From Stictocephala bisonia (taxonomy: Eukaryota > Arthropoda > Insecta > Hemiptera > Membracidae): a DNA stretch of 64,000 bases. Below, piece after piece: positions 24,060-36,491 of this stretch. A program made the position numbers and the translations under genes. The DNA is taken from contig JAQJVL010001189.1 of assembly GCA_035578905.1 (NCBI GenBank), positions 1 through 64,000 of the forward strand. Direction: 5' to 3'. How positions within the stretch are numbered: the stretch's first letter is position 1; each line of letters starts with the position of its first letter. The notes beneath the pieces are model-generated. The model had not been told where the DNA came from. It did not search any database and saw nothing but the letters and a program-made list of their open reading frames with translations.

Positions 24060-24330
24060 ACCAAATTATTAACTACATGTTGGGTCTGTAATTATTCCAT
24101 TTTTGTTCAAAGTGTATATGAATGACATACTAATGACAACATTTTGAAAATGTATGTATGTAGATGATATTGCTTTAGTTTAGCAACACTAGAACTTAAA
24201 AGCTATTGATGAAATACTCATAAGTGATCTTGCAGTCCTCGCAAATATTTTAGAACTAAATCCTAACCTATCAAAATCTGAAGTGGCCTGCTTTCACCTA
24301 AGTAACCGACAATCACTTCCTTAGCTCCTG
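24060..24330 (+). mobile_element. LINE RT fragment, YVDD type
   Basis: Across small frame breaks the plus strand reads NDILMTT, YVDDIAL and LAVLANILELNPNLSKSEVA, then FHLSNRQS. YVDD in the catalytic box and the SKSEVACFHLSN motif suggest a different LINE family from the YADD relics elsewhere in the window. Broken by stops. Confidence 0.65.
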
Positions 24331-24778
24331 GTGTTGTGCAATATAGCTCCCCTAGGGATAAGACGTCAGAAATACTGTTTTCGCTTCTTATTTATTATTG
24401 TGCTTCTTACTATTGTTGATGTTTTTGAAGATGGCTTGTTGGCTCTACCAGGCATTCTTTCGCCCACAGATCTCTTGTGGGGCTCTTGTGTTTTGGAACA
24501 AGGCTTGTCAAAGCTCGGCGAGTAATAAGTTTGCTAGTCTTTATGAACTAGCATGATTAATTATAACGGGTGGGTTTTCAAGCACACATATGGCTTCACT
24601 CGGAAGGGATGTTTAATTTACTGCCACTTTACCTTCACCTTACGGTGGAAGCTAAGAAGGCAGCCTACAAACTGAATAGTGTAGGCAAGCTCATGAGAAG
24701 CTGATAAATTCACTCGCCAATTCACATGGGCTAAAATCCTGTGCATGAAAACCTTATTCAACGAGTGGAGTACCAACC

Positions 24779-24849
24779 GTTGGCTCAGTGGGGATTCGAA
24801 CCTTGGACCCTGCCCTCTGCAGTCAGAAACCTTAGCCACTCAGCCACAC
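24779..24849 (-). mobile_element. tRNA-like sequence, probable SINE head
   Basis: Minus strand has GTGGCTGAGTGGCTAAGG (box A-like, 24830-24847) and GGTTCGAATCCCC (box B, 24789-24802) at tRNA spacing with a long variable region, like a serine or leucine tRNA. The acceptor stem does not pair well, and the flank at 24710-24778 recurs at 28872-28945, so a tRNA-derived SINE is more likely than a working tRNA gene. Confidence 0.5.
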
Positions 24850-24989
24850 GCCAGCAAACCACGCTGGCTAGTTGTCAAATAAAGTATAAAGTTCACACAT
24901 TGTATATACAGGGTGTCCTGGAATTCTCTGGAACGTACAGTGGGTGCCCACACATCCACCCTTGCGTTCCAAGATGTGTATATAGTAGA

Positions 24990-25440
24990 TTCAATAAAAT
25001 TTTGAATGACCCTCACCTCACCGTTACACAGGATTTGTGCCATGTCAGAAGTATCACTTGAAATCTTGAAACTCACCGTACCAGGTATTGCTTACCAGAT
25101 GATCAAATCAAATGTATTGCTCAATACTAGCTGGGCAATATTGTGTAACAGTTTTTATGGACGAAATAAGCTCGTTATTAACGATCAGGTAACACCATTA
25201 GGTATGATGAACCCTCCCCCTCATTGGGTCGTTGGGAATGGACACTGTTGAATCGATTCCACACTGATGTAATTACTTGAAATAAACGTGCGGGATTGAT
25301 ACTAGATCCGTCATGTAATTGCGAGGAGTGTAACCAAACAATGGATCAAATAGTTACAGAGTGCCCCCTGTGCTAATTTACGGGGATTGATCAGCTAGCA
25401 TAATAGAATCAGTGAAGCTGGTCTAAATGGCTCGATGGAT
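24990..25440 (+). mobile_element. LINE C-terminal fragment with zinc-knuckle remnant
   Basis: The plus strand reads about NTSWAILCNSFYGRNKLVIN, then with frame changes DPSCNCEECNQTMDQIVTEC, a CxxC...H/C knuckle-like C-terminus seen in R1/I-like LINEs, and ends near GLNGSMDLIYHC. It may be the tail of the element whose RT piece is at 24060-24330, separated by the SINE-bearing block. That link is an inference. Confidence 0.5.
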
Positions 25441-25699
25441 TTAATTTACCACTGTGACAGGAGTCACTTTATATTTTTATTAATAAAACATGACTGTTGG
25501 GCTATTTTCCTAATATACCACACCTTTATTATTTTTCAAAATTGATAAATGGTAGCTGACAACAAACCAAACTGTATATTTTGATGCTAACCGGTCCAAT
25601 TAAAGACTTAGCAGTAAAATTCTGAACATATAAAATTATGAAAATACAATATTTAGTAATAAAATAGTATTTCATTTCATAATGACAAAATACACCTGA

Positions 25700-25929
25700 C
25701 TAGAATCTATATTTTCCGGTGACAATCACGTCAAGGTGCTATGTACATTATTTACAAAGTAACCAGACGTTTCGCTCATACTGTGATGTAGCATTGTCAG
25801 TGGCATACTTCTAAGTCTCAGAGATACCACTGAGGATGCCACATCCTAGTATGGGCAAAACGTCTGAATATTTGTAAATAATGCACATAGCACCTTGACG
25901 CTGTTGTCACCGGAAAATATAGATTCTAG
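25700..25929. mobile_element. Foldback (palindromic) MITE-like element
   Basis: A 230-bp imperfect palindrome. The left arm starts CTAGAATCTATATTTTCCGG and the right arm ends with its complement. The arms, about 113 bp each, match over most of their length, including CCTTGACG/CGTCAAGG and CAGACGTTT. No coding capacity. A one-armed relative is at 19470-19615. The flanking 20 bp also recur next to that copy, so the element may extend further right, to about 25965. Confidence 0.8.
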
Positions 25930-25969
25930 TTATGACACCGGCCGCTCAAGTCTAAGTTCTAAAATACAC

Positions 25970-28094
25970 TTAAACGATTAAACGAAATTTTGAAAAGAGG
26001 CTCCCATAGGAACAAACTTTTATAGAAATAATCTCAAAATAGTACATTTTGTACATTTGAACAATACTCATGTAGATGATAATGGATCCAATTAAACGCT
26101 TAGCATTAAAATGAAACAGATATAAAATTACAAATATACAACAAAGATAGCACGTATAAACCAAACGAGGGAAAGAGAGTCCCTGACGCTACCCCCTTTA
26201 AACTGGCTCTGGTATCAGTTCCTCTTTGAGCGACCCCAGGTAGGGCTGATGTGGGGTGGTCTAAGGTGGTCGGGGGTGTGCCGGTTCAGTGGGCAGACTT
26301 TCATTTTATATCACGCAACGTACTTACTATTGCGCCCTGCATCAGAGGCTTCCTTTGCAGTAAGTTATAACGAGTCGTTTATCATCTTCATTTTTATTTC
26401 ATTGAGAATGTAGGAAAATAAAAAATCTACATATCCTACGCACTCCACTAACAACTAGTGTTGAATGAAGTAGGTCTAATCGTTCAAATACCTTCTGCAG
26501 TAGTACAACTTTGTTTGGGAAATGACTTCTGAGAAACGCCTACTATGCGTGCCAATATACTACGTTAATCAATTAACAACAAATTATCTGTAACCATTAT
26601 CGCTTTTGACAGTTTATCAATAAATTTGCTGATGGAAAACCAGTGTCTAACATGATTTTTTCCAAATGAATTTATTTTCTTCATTTTTATTAATATTTGC
26701 CATTCCTCATTGTTTTTATCATTTCTTATTTTAGACCAAAACACATAATTGATGCAAAAATATTAAAGAGATACTTCCAAGAGTAAACACTATTGTGTGC
26801 TACCTCAAGGGTTAATTAGTTCACCTTTAATACCACTGGCGGGTGGGTCAATATAGTGGTAAGTGTATAGGAGGGTGGGTGGGTCAGTACCACTTTCCGT
26901 ATTCATTTGCTTACTCATACACTCTGAGGATACATATAACTAATGGCAACCTTGTTGAAATTGGCTCTTTATCGTAGTTCAGTTACCCACCTTGATTTCA
27001 TGTAATTATGCACTTGATCCTATATTAAATAACGATATTTACTATACACCAAAAAAGTCATCTGAAATACTTGGCACTTTAAAAGAATGAAGTTGTGGTA
27101 TAAAAACTCCATTCAGTACATAGAATACAACATGGTAGTTAAGTAGCTTTATAAAACGCACCATTTATGCTAAATTTACACAAACAGCTTTAAGTTTAGA
27201 CATATCGTGACAGGTGGACAGTTTCAGTTCAGAATATTAACACAAAGATTGATCAAATTAATCTTGTTACATCGTCTGAGGTAGCAAATTAAAATGAGGC
27301 CTCATTCCTCAATTAACTTTGGGTTTGTCTTGAAAAATACTGTATTTGGACAATAATGAATTGACAAATACTGCAAACATATCAAATATTTCTTTTCTGT
27401 TTTGCAAGAGGAGTACAGTTAAAATATAATGTATTTTATTTAGTTTTTAACTTTACTTATAGTTCCTTGAAACTTACACAAAAGGAAGCAAAAAATATGA
27501 ACTTATCAAGTGGAAGATTAAATAAACAAACGTAAAGCCGGAATGAAATCGTGAGTTCATTGTTTACCATTGTTTCGCTGCAGGAATGAATTCGTTAGGG
27601 AAATCTCTGTTGGTTACCACCTTAAATGTAACACTGGCATTAACAAATGTTTTCATGTTTTATGTTCACCTAATTAAATTGCTGTCTTATTTAGACACTT
27701 ATAAAAAAGAGCAAATTATTATATTAAACTGCACTGGGTACAAAAATAATATTTATAATTAACAAATCAGTCTATTAATATGATAAATATGAATCAATTT
27801 GTATAAATTATCTCGATTTTCTTTTTCCATACAAAAACCAGTATTCGTCTTTCATTCATGCATCGTGATTTTTGTAATGTTTAAATTATGTGAAAAATAA
27901 CTAAATGCTGTCCTGACCATTTTTATAGCTATAAAAACACACAAAAAAACAAGGGGAGTGAATAATTTAAAATAAAGAGCTAAATTTTTTCACAATATAT
28001 AGTAATAACCATTTTTTTTTTTATTCAAGTAATTTGCTGAGTTATTTGACTGACAATCAATATTTCATGCATATTCACTCATTTTATATTTGAC
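25970..28094. other. Non-coding spacer before unit B
   Basis: AT-rich, with a GC-richer patch at 26160-26350 and a GGGTGGGT-rich patch at 26825-26890. No exon or recognisable element. The frame at 25970-26164 has no domain. Confidence 0.45.
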
Positions 28095-28487
28095 CTACTA
28101 ATAAGTAACTGAAGCAAGGTATAAGTAAATGAGTTTTAATTTAAAACAAAGGAATTACAGTAAATAGTATATTGTTATAGTTCTATAATGTTTTACTATT
28201 GTATTTTGTAATTAATTTTGTTTTAATAATCTATTGTTGTCTAAACGTAATGATAAAATTAAATAAAGCAATCGTTAAGAATATTTAATTTATTTACAAT
28301 CAAAAATATTATTTATAATGAAAGTCAGTTTAACGAGAAAATTATACATGTAAAATATAAGTAATATAAAATTATAGTATTAAATATTATATTATTTTGA
28401 CCTTCAAAATGTATTTAAAACGATCCTTATTAAAATAATTTACCAAATAAGATAGATGATTTAGTGAAACTAGATACTAAATTACAG

Positions 28488-28746
28488 TTAATAAAAATGT
28501 TTACTCAAGATACTTCTTCCATCGCCGTATTTCTCCTTAGTTTTAGCAACCATATCGGGTGAGGCAGTCTTGAGGTTGTAGGCCAGTCCTAGCTTGGCGC
28601 ACAGGTCCAGGAAGCGAGCCGTCAGGTTGAGTCTGTCCCCGAACTCTCCCGCCTTGTAGTCCCAGGGGAAGGTGTGGTGGTAGTTGTGCCAGCCTTCCCC
28701 TAATGCAAGGAATGACACCAACGCTGTTTCTGTTGGTTGGATCCTC
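28488..28746 (-). CDS. Acyl-CoA delta-9 desaturase, last coding exon (unit B)
   Basis: Starts after acceptor ATCATTTAG at 28747 and ends at TAA (28488-28490), 86 codons. Joined to the previous exon it reads KPYNKRIQPTETALVS, then LALGEGWHNYHHTFPWDYKA, GEFGDRLNLTARFLDL and GLAYNLKTASPDMV. GEGWHNYHH is the third histidine box of the di-iron site, and KPYNK...ALGEGWHNYHHTFPWDY is the standard delta-9 acyl-CoA desaturase sequence of insects. The enzyme sits in the ER membrane and takes electrons from cytochrome b5 to desaturate saturated fatty acyl-CoA. The splice phase (KPYNA-A/G) is exact. A partial second copy of the first part of this exon lies just upstream, at 28946-29020. Confidence 0.93.
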
Positions 28747-28869
28747 CTAAATGATTTAATGTTCATACAAGGATCAAATAAGAACAATAAAAATGTATTC
28801 CGTTATTTTTATTTGTCAAAATAATACCCTTAAAGTTCGTATTCCACAACGGTAGACTGTATGGTGTTT

Positions 28870-29110
28870 TTATATAACTTCATTCGCCAGTTCATATGGG
28901 TGTTAAATGTCTGTGCGTAAACTTTATTCAACGAATGACGTACTAATGCAAGGAATGACACCAACGCTGTTTACATCAGTCGGATCCTACTAAACGGTTT
29001 AAAGTCCATACAAGGATAAAATAAGTACAACATAAAATGCTTCTGTTAGTTTATATTTATAAAAATTATACACTTAAAATTCATCTTCCATAACAGTTTT
29101 TGCTGTAGGC
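28870..29110 (-). repeat. Partial duplicate of the last desaturase exon plus a SINE-flank fragment
   Basis: 28946-29110 repeats 28700-28850 (AATGCAAGGAATGACACCAA, the acceptor region, then CATACAAGGAT...). It corresponds to the first 50 bp of the exon and its intron flank, with changes in the reading. Between the two copies, 28872-28945 (CGCCAGTTCATATGGG, ACTTTATTCAACGAATGACG) matches the SINE-associated flank at 24715-24778. Unit A has one copy, so this arose in B. Confidence 0.8.
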
Positions 29111-29578
29111 TAGGGGATTATTTTTTTTATTTTGAAACCTATTATTTCTTCCTAGATAAATTAATTGTATCTCACCAATTAGAGTTTATGATGTAAATTG
29201 TAAAGTAAATAATTTAAATCAAATATTGTAATTCAAAATGCAAATATATATTTTTTAAATTTGATAACATAAATTTATCACTCGAGATTTTTCGTCTATA
29301 TTAAGAAATGTTCGGTTGTTATATTAATAGTGTGCAGAACATTTTTAAGACAATTTAAGAACAAATACAACATTTGTTATCTAGCAGAAATTTTAACATA
29401 TATGTTTAATTTTATAAGTATGGGTATTTATGCTATCTGTGGTAATGGTATCATGTACTGTTATGTACGTGTGTGTATATGTGTAAGTATTTTAATTTAT
29501 CTGTGTATTTAATTTGTTGTATTTTATGAATTTAAGTGTGGAATATGAAGTATTTCTTTCATTATACATTTCAACGTA

Positions 29579-29963
29579 TTTGGGAGATTGTAGGCGATAG
29601 GTTGGATGTTCGGTCCTCTTAATACCGACATGGCGTCCGCTCAGTGGTTATTATCGGCGTGGACTAGTAGTGTCTGGGGTGTCCATGTTAGATGGTAATC
29701 ATTGTATGTATAGGGGAGATAACTGAGTATCAGGCTTGTCAATTAGCTGAAAAACAGACCAGCACTACGTGGTTCAGATTCCACGTAAAGCTGTAGGTCC
29801 CTTAGTTGCCCTGGCTGTTGGGCTATTAATAAATAGCCCTTTCTGAGGAACAGTTGAACTCAGTTAGAAATCAGACTACACTCATCCTACACTCATATAA
29901 TCATTCATATTCGCCTTAAAATACCAACAACGTTGTGTCGGCGTCTCATATGTAAGAATGTAA
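29579..29963. repeat. Interspersed repeat, family also at 52004
   Basis: TTTGGGAGATTGTAGGCGAT to GTCTCATATGTAAGAATGTA, about 385 bp, highly similar to 52004-52398. It contains TACGTGGTTCAGATTCCACG, which resembles a pol III box B inside a short palindrome, but no clear box A. It may be a SINE-like or other non-autonomous element. No coding frame is shared. Lies in the B intron and is absent from A. Confidence 0.8.
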
Positions 29964-30409
29964 CTATAAAATATAAATGTTTGTGATAGTAGGGATGGTT
30001 ATAGGTTTATGTAATATATTTATAGGCATGGGAGTTTGTTATCATGTATACAACTATGTGTGCGTGCATGAGTGTATGTGAATTTTATTCAAGTTTGACT
30101 TGTATGTTGGAAATTTCATTGTATATATTTTTGTTAACTACATGCACTTGGGCTTTTGAATTATATCTTAAAATGACGAGATTTATATTTTACTTAGATT
30201 ATCACTGATAATTTATAACGTTGTTTTTAGAGTATAGGTTCAAGTAGGAAAAACTATTTATTTGTGTTATTATTATTTTTATTCGTTATTATATTTGTGA
30301 ATGTAGCTGCAAAAGTACTTAAGTGATAATAAACCTTCAAACAAGCCACGCATTGATGTTTTATCTTTCTATCTTATTTTATTTTTTGTAGATAAGTTTA
30401 ATGTAAAGT

Positions 30410-30545
30410 AAATAAAAAATTTATGCATAGTTCGTAGAATAAATGATTTTTGTCCTTAACATTATCGATTCAGGGATTAAATAAAATATTTATGCATAGT
30501 TCGTACAATAAATGTTTTTTGTCCTTAACATTATCTATTCAGGGA
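30410..30545. repeat. Two copies of a 70-bp repeat
   Basis: TTTATGCATAGTTCGTA starts at about 30420 and 30490; both copies run on to CCTTAACATTATC and ATTCAGGGA. Non-coding. Confidence 0.85.
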
Positions 30546-31174
30546 GGCTAATTTTACAGCTAAAATATTTATTTAGTTTGAATGTGTTAATGTTATATTG
30601 CATGTACGTTTGTAATGTTTTTTCTTTATTTGGTACTTGGCGGAGTTTTGATGGATTTAAATGAAACATTTTTAGTAATTCCACAATTTTTAATTTTTGA
30701 TTAGTGCATTTTCAACATTAAAAATCAGCCATCTGTTAATTTTAATAATATATTTTCACCTGTAGTTAGAAATGAACTAGAAAACAACTTAAATAATTCA
30801 TAACCTTGTTTTTAAATTTTAACAACATATCGATCAATGTTATTTAATATTTACAAAATCTATATTTTTTAACACATGTTTTATATTTTTGTACAATTTG
30901 GTTATTCTAAAGATGCCATAACTGGTAAAAATGCATGAACCAAAAATAAAATATTTTGGAATTATTAAAAATGTTTAATTTAAATATATATTTTTAATAA
31001 AGTTATTTTCTATTTTATTCTTAAGTTTCATGAAACACACTATAAAAATGTTAATTATTTTACTTGTATTTTGCAAAACGATTTATGTTAATACAGTACA
31101 CTATTTTTTGTATTATTGTTATTATTTTTAGTAGAAATGGTTAACAACAAGTGATAAGCGATGGCCATACAAAA

Positions 31175-32955
31175 ATTTGTTCCTACTTAAATAATTATTT
31201 AAGTAAATATTTGTTATTCCCTTATTTCAATCATTAAGTGAAATGTACGAATGTTACTTTGGAGTTATTTAGTTTTAATCCAACGAGTCAAGGTTGTGCC
31301 TTACACTCCAAGTACTCTATTAGTATTGTTGTTAAGTTATTATTGCTTTGTATCATCATAACAATTTTAATAGTATGAAATGTCACAAACTTAAATGTAA
31401 TCTTAATAACTCCAACCGAACATGTATATTACTTCTTAACTAAGTGAACATTAATAGCATTAAATCAAACTATTGTTATTTTTCACCCTCTATATACAAT
31501 ATAGATAACTGTTTCATTGAATAAAATACAAACAAAATAGTTGCAATAGCTACAACTTGAGAAGATAAAAATATGAAACTTAAACTGCTACTCAATTAAA
31601 AAAAAAAATAATGTTATTAAATATGATATAAAATGAGAAACTACAAAAATGCCTAAATGGAAACCAAAATTAATCAAGAAACATATGTTATTTTCGAATT
31701 AAAGTTTCAAACTAAAAACAAACATTTATTTACTATTGAAGAGTAGTTTATATCTAGTAGGCCTAATTATATTACAGGAATTTAGTAACACACATATTAA
31801 AGCACTCTTTGCTAATTTTATAACAACATTTAAAAACAAATAACTTTAATTGATCCTGCAACATAACAGTTTATAAAATTCCTCTATCATAATATTATTT
31901 AAAAATCTAATGGTGTTTGTGTTGTGCTACTCAATCACGCAAAAACTACTGAACCCATTCATCTAAAATTTTGCATGAACATTCTTAGAGCCTCTGCTTA
32001 ACACATAGGCCTATCGTTACTTTAAAATTCCATCAGGAAAGCACATAGGGATTCTAAGAAGTATCAATGCAACCCCTATGACAATAACAATTTGACAATT
32101 AATTGTTTGTAATAGTTTCATTAATCAGCTGTTGGAATAAATAATCAACTTAAGTAGTTCTGAAGTAAATACCGGACCAAACCTAACCACAACCACAGTA
32201 ACTAAAAAGACGGTAGGTATCACGACAAGGCTGCGTAATAGACTGTGACGTCACATGAGTGAAATCACCTGGTTTTATTATTCGATAAATACTGATAACT
32301 AAATCTAACAATCACATGGAAGCATTCAACTAATTAGTAGGTAAGTTATTGACCAATTATCAGCTGGAATTGTAAACTACTGGAATTAGAACAATATTTT
32401 TGTGTTTGTTGTTGCCATTTTGCACATGTGACGTCATAGGAGATGCACGTGATACGTACCGTTTCTTTCCTAGGGTTACCGTGGCCACAATCATTTTTGC
32501 ATTATACAGAGGCCAGTAGGTACATGTTTTGTATTATTGAATGCAATAAGCACAATATAAATCAACGTAAACCTCGTACGAAGGACAGATACTGTTCTAG
32601 TATTCAATACGTCAAACATGAAAATTATATTTTTTAAATAAATTTGTTGAAGTTACTTTAAATTACTTTACTTTAAAAATAACTTCAAATTTAGAATGTG
32701 GAATGTTTATTGGTTGTAAATGTAAAACAACTGCTATTCCAATTGTGTTTAAGGAATTCAAATACATTTTAAATAGCTTTCTAAATGTTTTAAAAGAAAT
32801 TAATTTTTAATAGCCAACCATGAATATTTTAAGAAAAGTTGTGACATAATTTATAATCCTCAAGGAACTGATTTAAACAAAAACAGGTCTTAATGAAAGA
32901 AATATTTTAAATATACACATCTAAAGAAGAATTGTTTATTATTCTATGGAATAAC
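31175..32955. other. Block present in unit B but not in A; part Helitron-like
   Basis: A passes directly from GTGATAAGTGG to AGTAGTTACAATGAAAGAGA (7880-7910), while B has 1.8 kb between the same sequences. At 31925-32095, CTACTCAATCACGCAAAAAC and AAATTTTGCATGAACATTC resemble the inner sequence of arthropod Helitron-like elements. TGACGTCACATG (32247) and its inverse CATGTGACGTCA (32426) stand 170 bp apart. Ends were not defined. No coding frame was recognised. Confidence 0.45.
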
Positions 32956-33439
32956 AACAATTTTATTTTCAGTAGTTTCAATGAAAGAGACGCTGAGATT
33001 GTAAAAAAATGCGTTAACCATGTAGTACTTATAGAATTAAACCATACTAACTATATTATGAGAGAACAGAAAAATAGTTCGACTATCAAACATTTAACTA
33101 AATTAAAAAGCACCCCTGGTTCCTTCCTTTTCTCTTTGGTAACCTTGAAAGGGTAAGAAACTACAAGTTAGACACTATTCTCTAAATTATATCACTCAGA
33201 CTTTAGATACTCTGACCCAACATTTTCAATTTCAGTCTGCCATTACAAAGTAATTGCTCTATACAGTCGTCTTTATTTGTTGGTTTTATTTCCTAAAATG
33301 TCAATTAAATTTATTGAAAATTTTATCAATTATGTGATTAGATCATGCCCATTTAAACTGAAAGATTTTAACAATTTTGTCTTATTTTTAAGTATCGAAT
33401 TCATGGCATTTAAAACACAGAAAAAAACCATATACTTAC

Positions 33440-33622
33440 TTATTGTATGGTTTCAGTCCATACATGTGGGCGATGCTGTTGATGGAGAAAATACTGTGTG
33501 AAACTAAAAAGATTCTCAGATACCATGTGACTAGGATATTAAGATAAGGATCTTCTTCCCAAACGAATACTGGGATAAGCAATGTTAGAAATGAACTTGC
33601 GAGATTAATACTATAGAAGTAT
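33440..33622 (-). CDS. Acyl-CoA delta-9 desaturase, middle exon (unit B)
   Basis: 183 bp between acceptor TATTTTCTAG and donor GTAAGTATA; begins with one base and ends with two bases of split codons that fit both neighbours. Reads YFYSINLASSFLTLLIPVFV, WEEDPYLNILVTWYLRIF, SHSIFSINSIAHMYGLKPYN. The hydrophobic run forms the second transmembrane hairpin, and NSIAH is the conserved NSxAH element, whose Asn and His take part in the metal site. No stop codons, unlike the A copy at 9228-9410. Confidence 0.93.
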
Positions 33623-34507
33623 CTAGAAAATAATAGTACAAACAAGTTAGTTTCATTTTACACAGTAACATGTATTGTAAAATATCTATATACTTATCAT
33701 TAATATTATAATAGTTACTTTCACTTGGCATAACAACTTATAAAATTATTATTTATTTTAAATGAACTAGGTCAGTAAAAAGTAAAGTTTACTCCTGCTT
33801 CTAAACGGAGTGATGAAATACCGTTTAATACTCTGTAAGACAAAGTTTGATAATCCAAAGGTATCTACTTAGCAAATAAATTAAATAAATTCTATAACAC
33901 TTAATACAGGGAACGATTCCAAATTGGTAGGGAGTTGTTTGATGTATAATTAAATTACATATTTTAATGGTAAATCAACTGTAATCCTTACATTTTCTTT
34001 TCTATACATTTCTTATTGCAACAATGTTGAATTTACATTTATAATACTAAAATGTTTATTATTTATATTAAATGATTTTATGTATAAAAATACATATGTT
34101 ATTTCTTTAATATTCATTACTGGTATAGTGAAAATCATTGCTGATTGTAAATGTGCATACGTAGCTTAAGTTTTCATTGGCATTAATTTAAAATGTATAT
34201 ACAATTTTAGTGATGGGAACAATTATTTAAAGCTATACCCTATGGTTTTAAAGCATTTACATGTTAAAACATCGGTAGTTACTACCATAACATATCATGA
34301 GAGTCACCATGTTCCAGTCACGTTCAAAGAAGTATACAATGCACTGTTTTATTATCAAGATATCACGAATATCCGGGACACAATACACTTATTTTTTTGA
34401 ATAAACTACATACATTTCAAGAGCCTTCCACGAGCCTAAATGCTGATGTAATCAACCACAGGTTCAAGCAGAGCTCCCTCAGAAAAAAAAACATAAAACA
34501 AAGGCTA

Positions 34508-34635
<128 letters not shown>

Positions 34636-34829
34636 GGAGGAATCGTTTAAAGAATACAAACTCTCCAGCGAAAAATGAGAACAAACACTAGGAGCCCCAA
34701 AATAATTAACCTTGTATTATTTAAATAGGAATAATTAATGTAGCCTAAATAAGCAACTGCACCATTTTACCAAAATATTCTTCTGTAACATGTCATGAAA
34801 AAAATATCGAGGTTCTGAAAACAACTTAA

Positions 34830-35200
34830 AACAAACCCCAGCCACTTTTTAAAGCACTATTCCATAAAGCTTCTTTATCGTGGAAACATTGATTTCGGTC
34901 TGTTACTGGTTCAGGTTGGATCCCCCTTTTTGAAAATTTGTATTACTTTGTATAGTTTCAATTCAGATGTAAACTGTCCAGATTGGGGATATTATTAAAT
35001 ATGACAGTGAATATAACAAGTGTCTGAATCGCAGTTTGGAAATCCATACAAACATTTAGAGTACATCATTGAATTTATAGTTTTTGTTGAGCTCTTTGAT
35101 TAATCCTGGATCTAATAGCATCGAGGTGGACAGTTAGAATGTTTGGACACTCAAATGAACTGGAAGGTCGGAGCAAAATATTGTTTAAAAAGTCAGCACT
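34830..35200 (-). mobile_element. Decayed minus-strand LINE piece shared with unit A
   Basis: AAACTGTCCAGATTGGGGA (34971) to ATCGAGGTGGACAG (35118) and GGTCGGAGCAAAA (35165) match A 12053-12290, which joins the RT relic at 10680-12000. Only the upstream part remains in B. Assignment to a LINE rests on the A copy. Confidence 0.55.
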
Positions 35201-36491
35201 TGTCGAAAGGATCGGAAACTACCTCCCTGTAAAATTGTATACTGATACATTTGTTCTTTAAAAATAAAAATATATTTTTATATATATATTTTTTTATTTG
35301 AATTTATTAAATTTCATGAGGTTTTGAAAAATCTCAGTGAATTTTCTCGATATATCATTTGCTAATTCAGTTTTAAGATTTTGAAAAATATTTTAAGTTG
35401 AGTGTCATTCGAACGAGTGATATTGAGGAAAAGTCAAATTTTCTGGCATATGAATAAAATGTTATTACTTATGTTATGCATTTTTAAAACTATAGTCTTA
35501 TGAAAGCTTTGGCTTGTATGTTTGGTAGATAGTCTCGTTATTGATGACAACTGGGCACATTGGTCCCCATTTTCTGTATTTACAACATATACCTTTATCT
35601 CCGGTATGTTACTCACAATGTTAATGACAGTTCTCAAGGTGTAGTAGGAGTGTCGATCAATCAACGTAAGTCAAAATACTTTCAACATTCAGAAAACCAT
35701 CTAGTTGAGGAAGTTTCAACATCAAGAACGTTGATATTTAAGTTGCCTAAAACAATGGACAATGTATTTAGCATTAAGTGCTTCAAAATCCTCTCTAATA
35801 GAAAGAAAGTATCTTTTAAAGTTACCACTTAGAAACTTGTAAATGGTAATTACAACAATTTTTCAGTAAGTACTTTTACACCATTGGCTTCGAAATCATT
35901 CACCGTCGTGTCATTTACTAAAAATACTCGTAAGACAGACTTTAATGGTAAAAAATGGCTACACCCTCTTCTCCAAAATAGGATGGATATAAATACTTAG
36001 CAAGTGGGAAATATTCCAGTTCCTATAAGCCTATTCAATTACGACCAGTACACCGGACATTAGTTTTACCCACACAAGTTTGTTTGTGTCCTACTGGGCA
36101 ATTTTTGTGTAACTATAATTTTTGTTTTTTAACTTTTATTGCTTATTAAATTGGATTTTGTCTGTAAGTGCTCTTTTTTTCTAGAGTATGCTTGACTTAA
36201 AAACCCATTTTTTGTCGGCACTTCAATTAGGAAATGTAAAATGTATTGTTAATGGAAACAGCCTCTGCTGTAGATCACATGAACGCCAGACGTCAATTGT
36301 GGGACGGTCACTGGTGGTCCTTGGTTGCGACGTAGAAGCACTGGTTCCATCATAGACCTCATTTCGTCTACAACAAGACAAGTCAAAAGACTATTTCCGC
36401 TATGTCTAAGGTGCAGCCCATGTTGGGTGAAACTATTTATTGGTATCTAGCGTCTACTTACCACTTAGATCTCTTGTTGTGACAACACAGT

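Larger units (their letters stand above)
28747..33439 (-). other. Last intron of the unit B desaturase
   Basis: About 4.7 kb. Aligns with the A intron at 29290-29420, 31010-31170 and 32955-33280. Private extras: the exon duplicate (28870-29110), the repeat at 29579-29963, a 70-bp duplication at 30410-30545 and the block 31175-32955. The donor is GTAAGTATA at 33439 and the acceptor TTTAG at 28747. Confidence 0.8.

Noticed and set aside
24779..24849. Functional serine or leucine tRNA gene
   Set aside because: A and B boxes are good but the acceptor stem does not pair and the flank recurs elsewhere, so a SINE is preferred.
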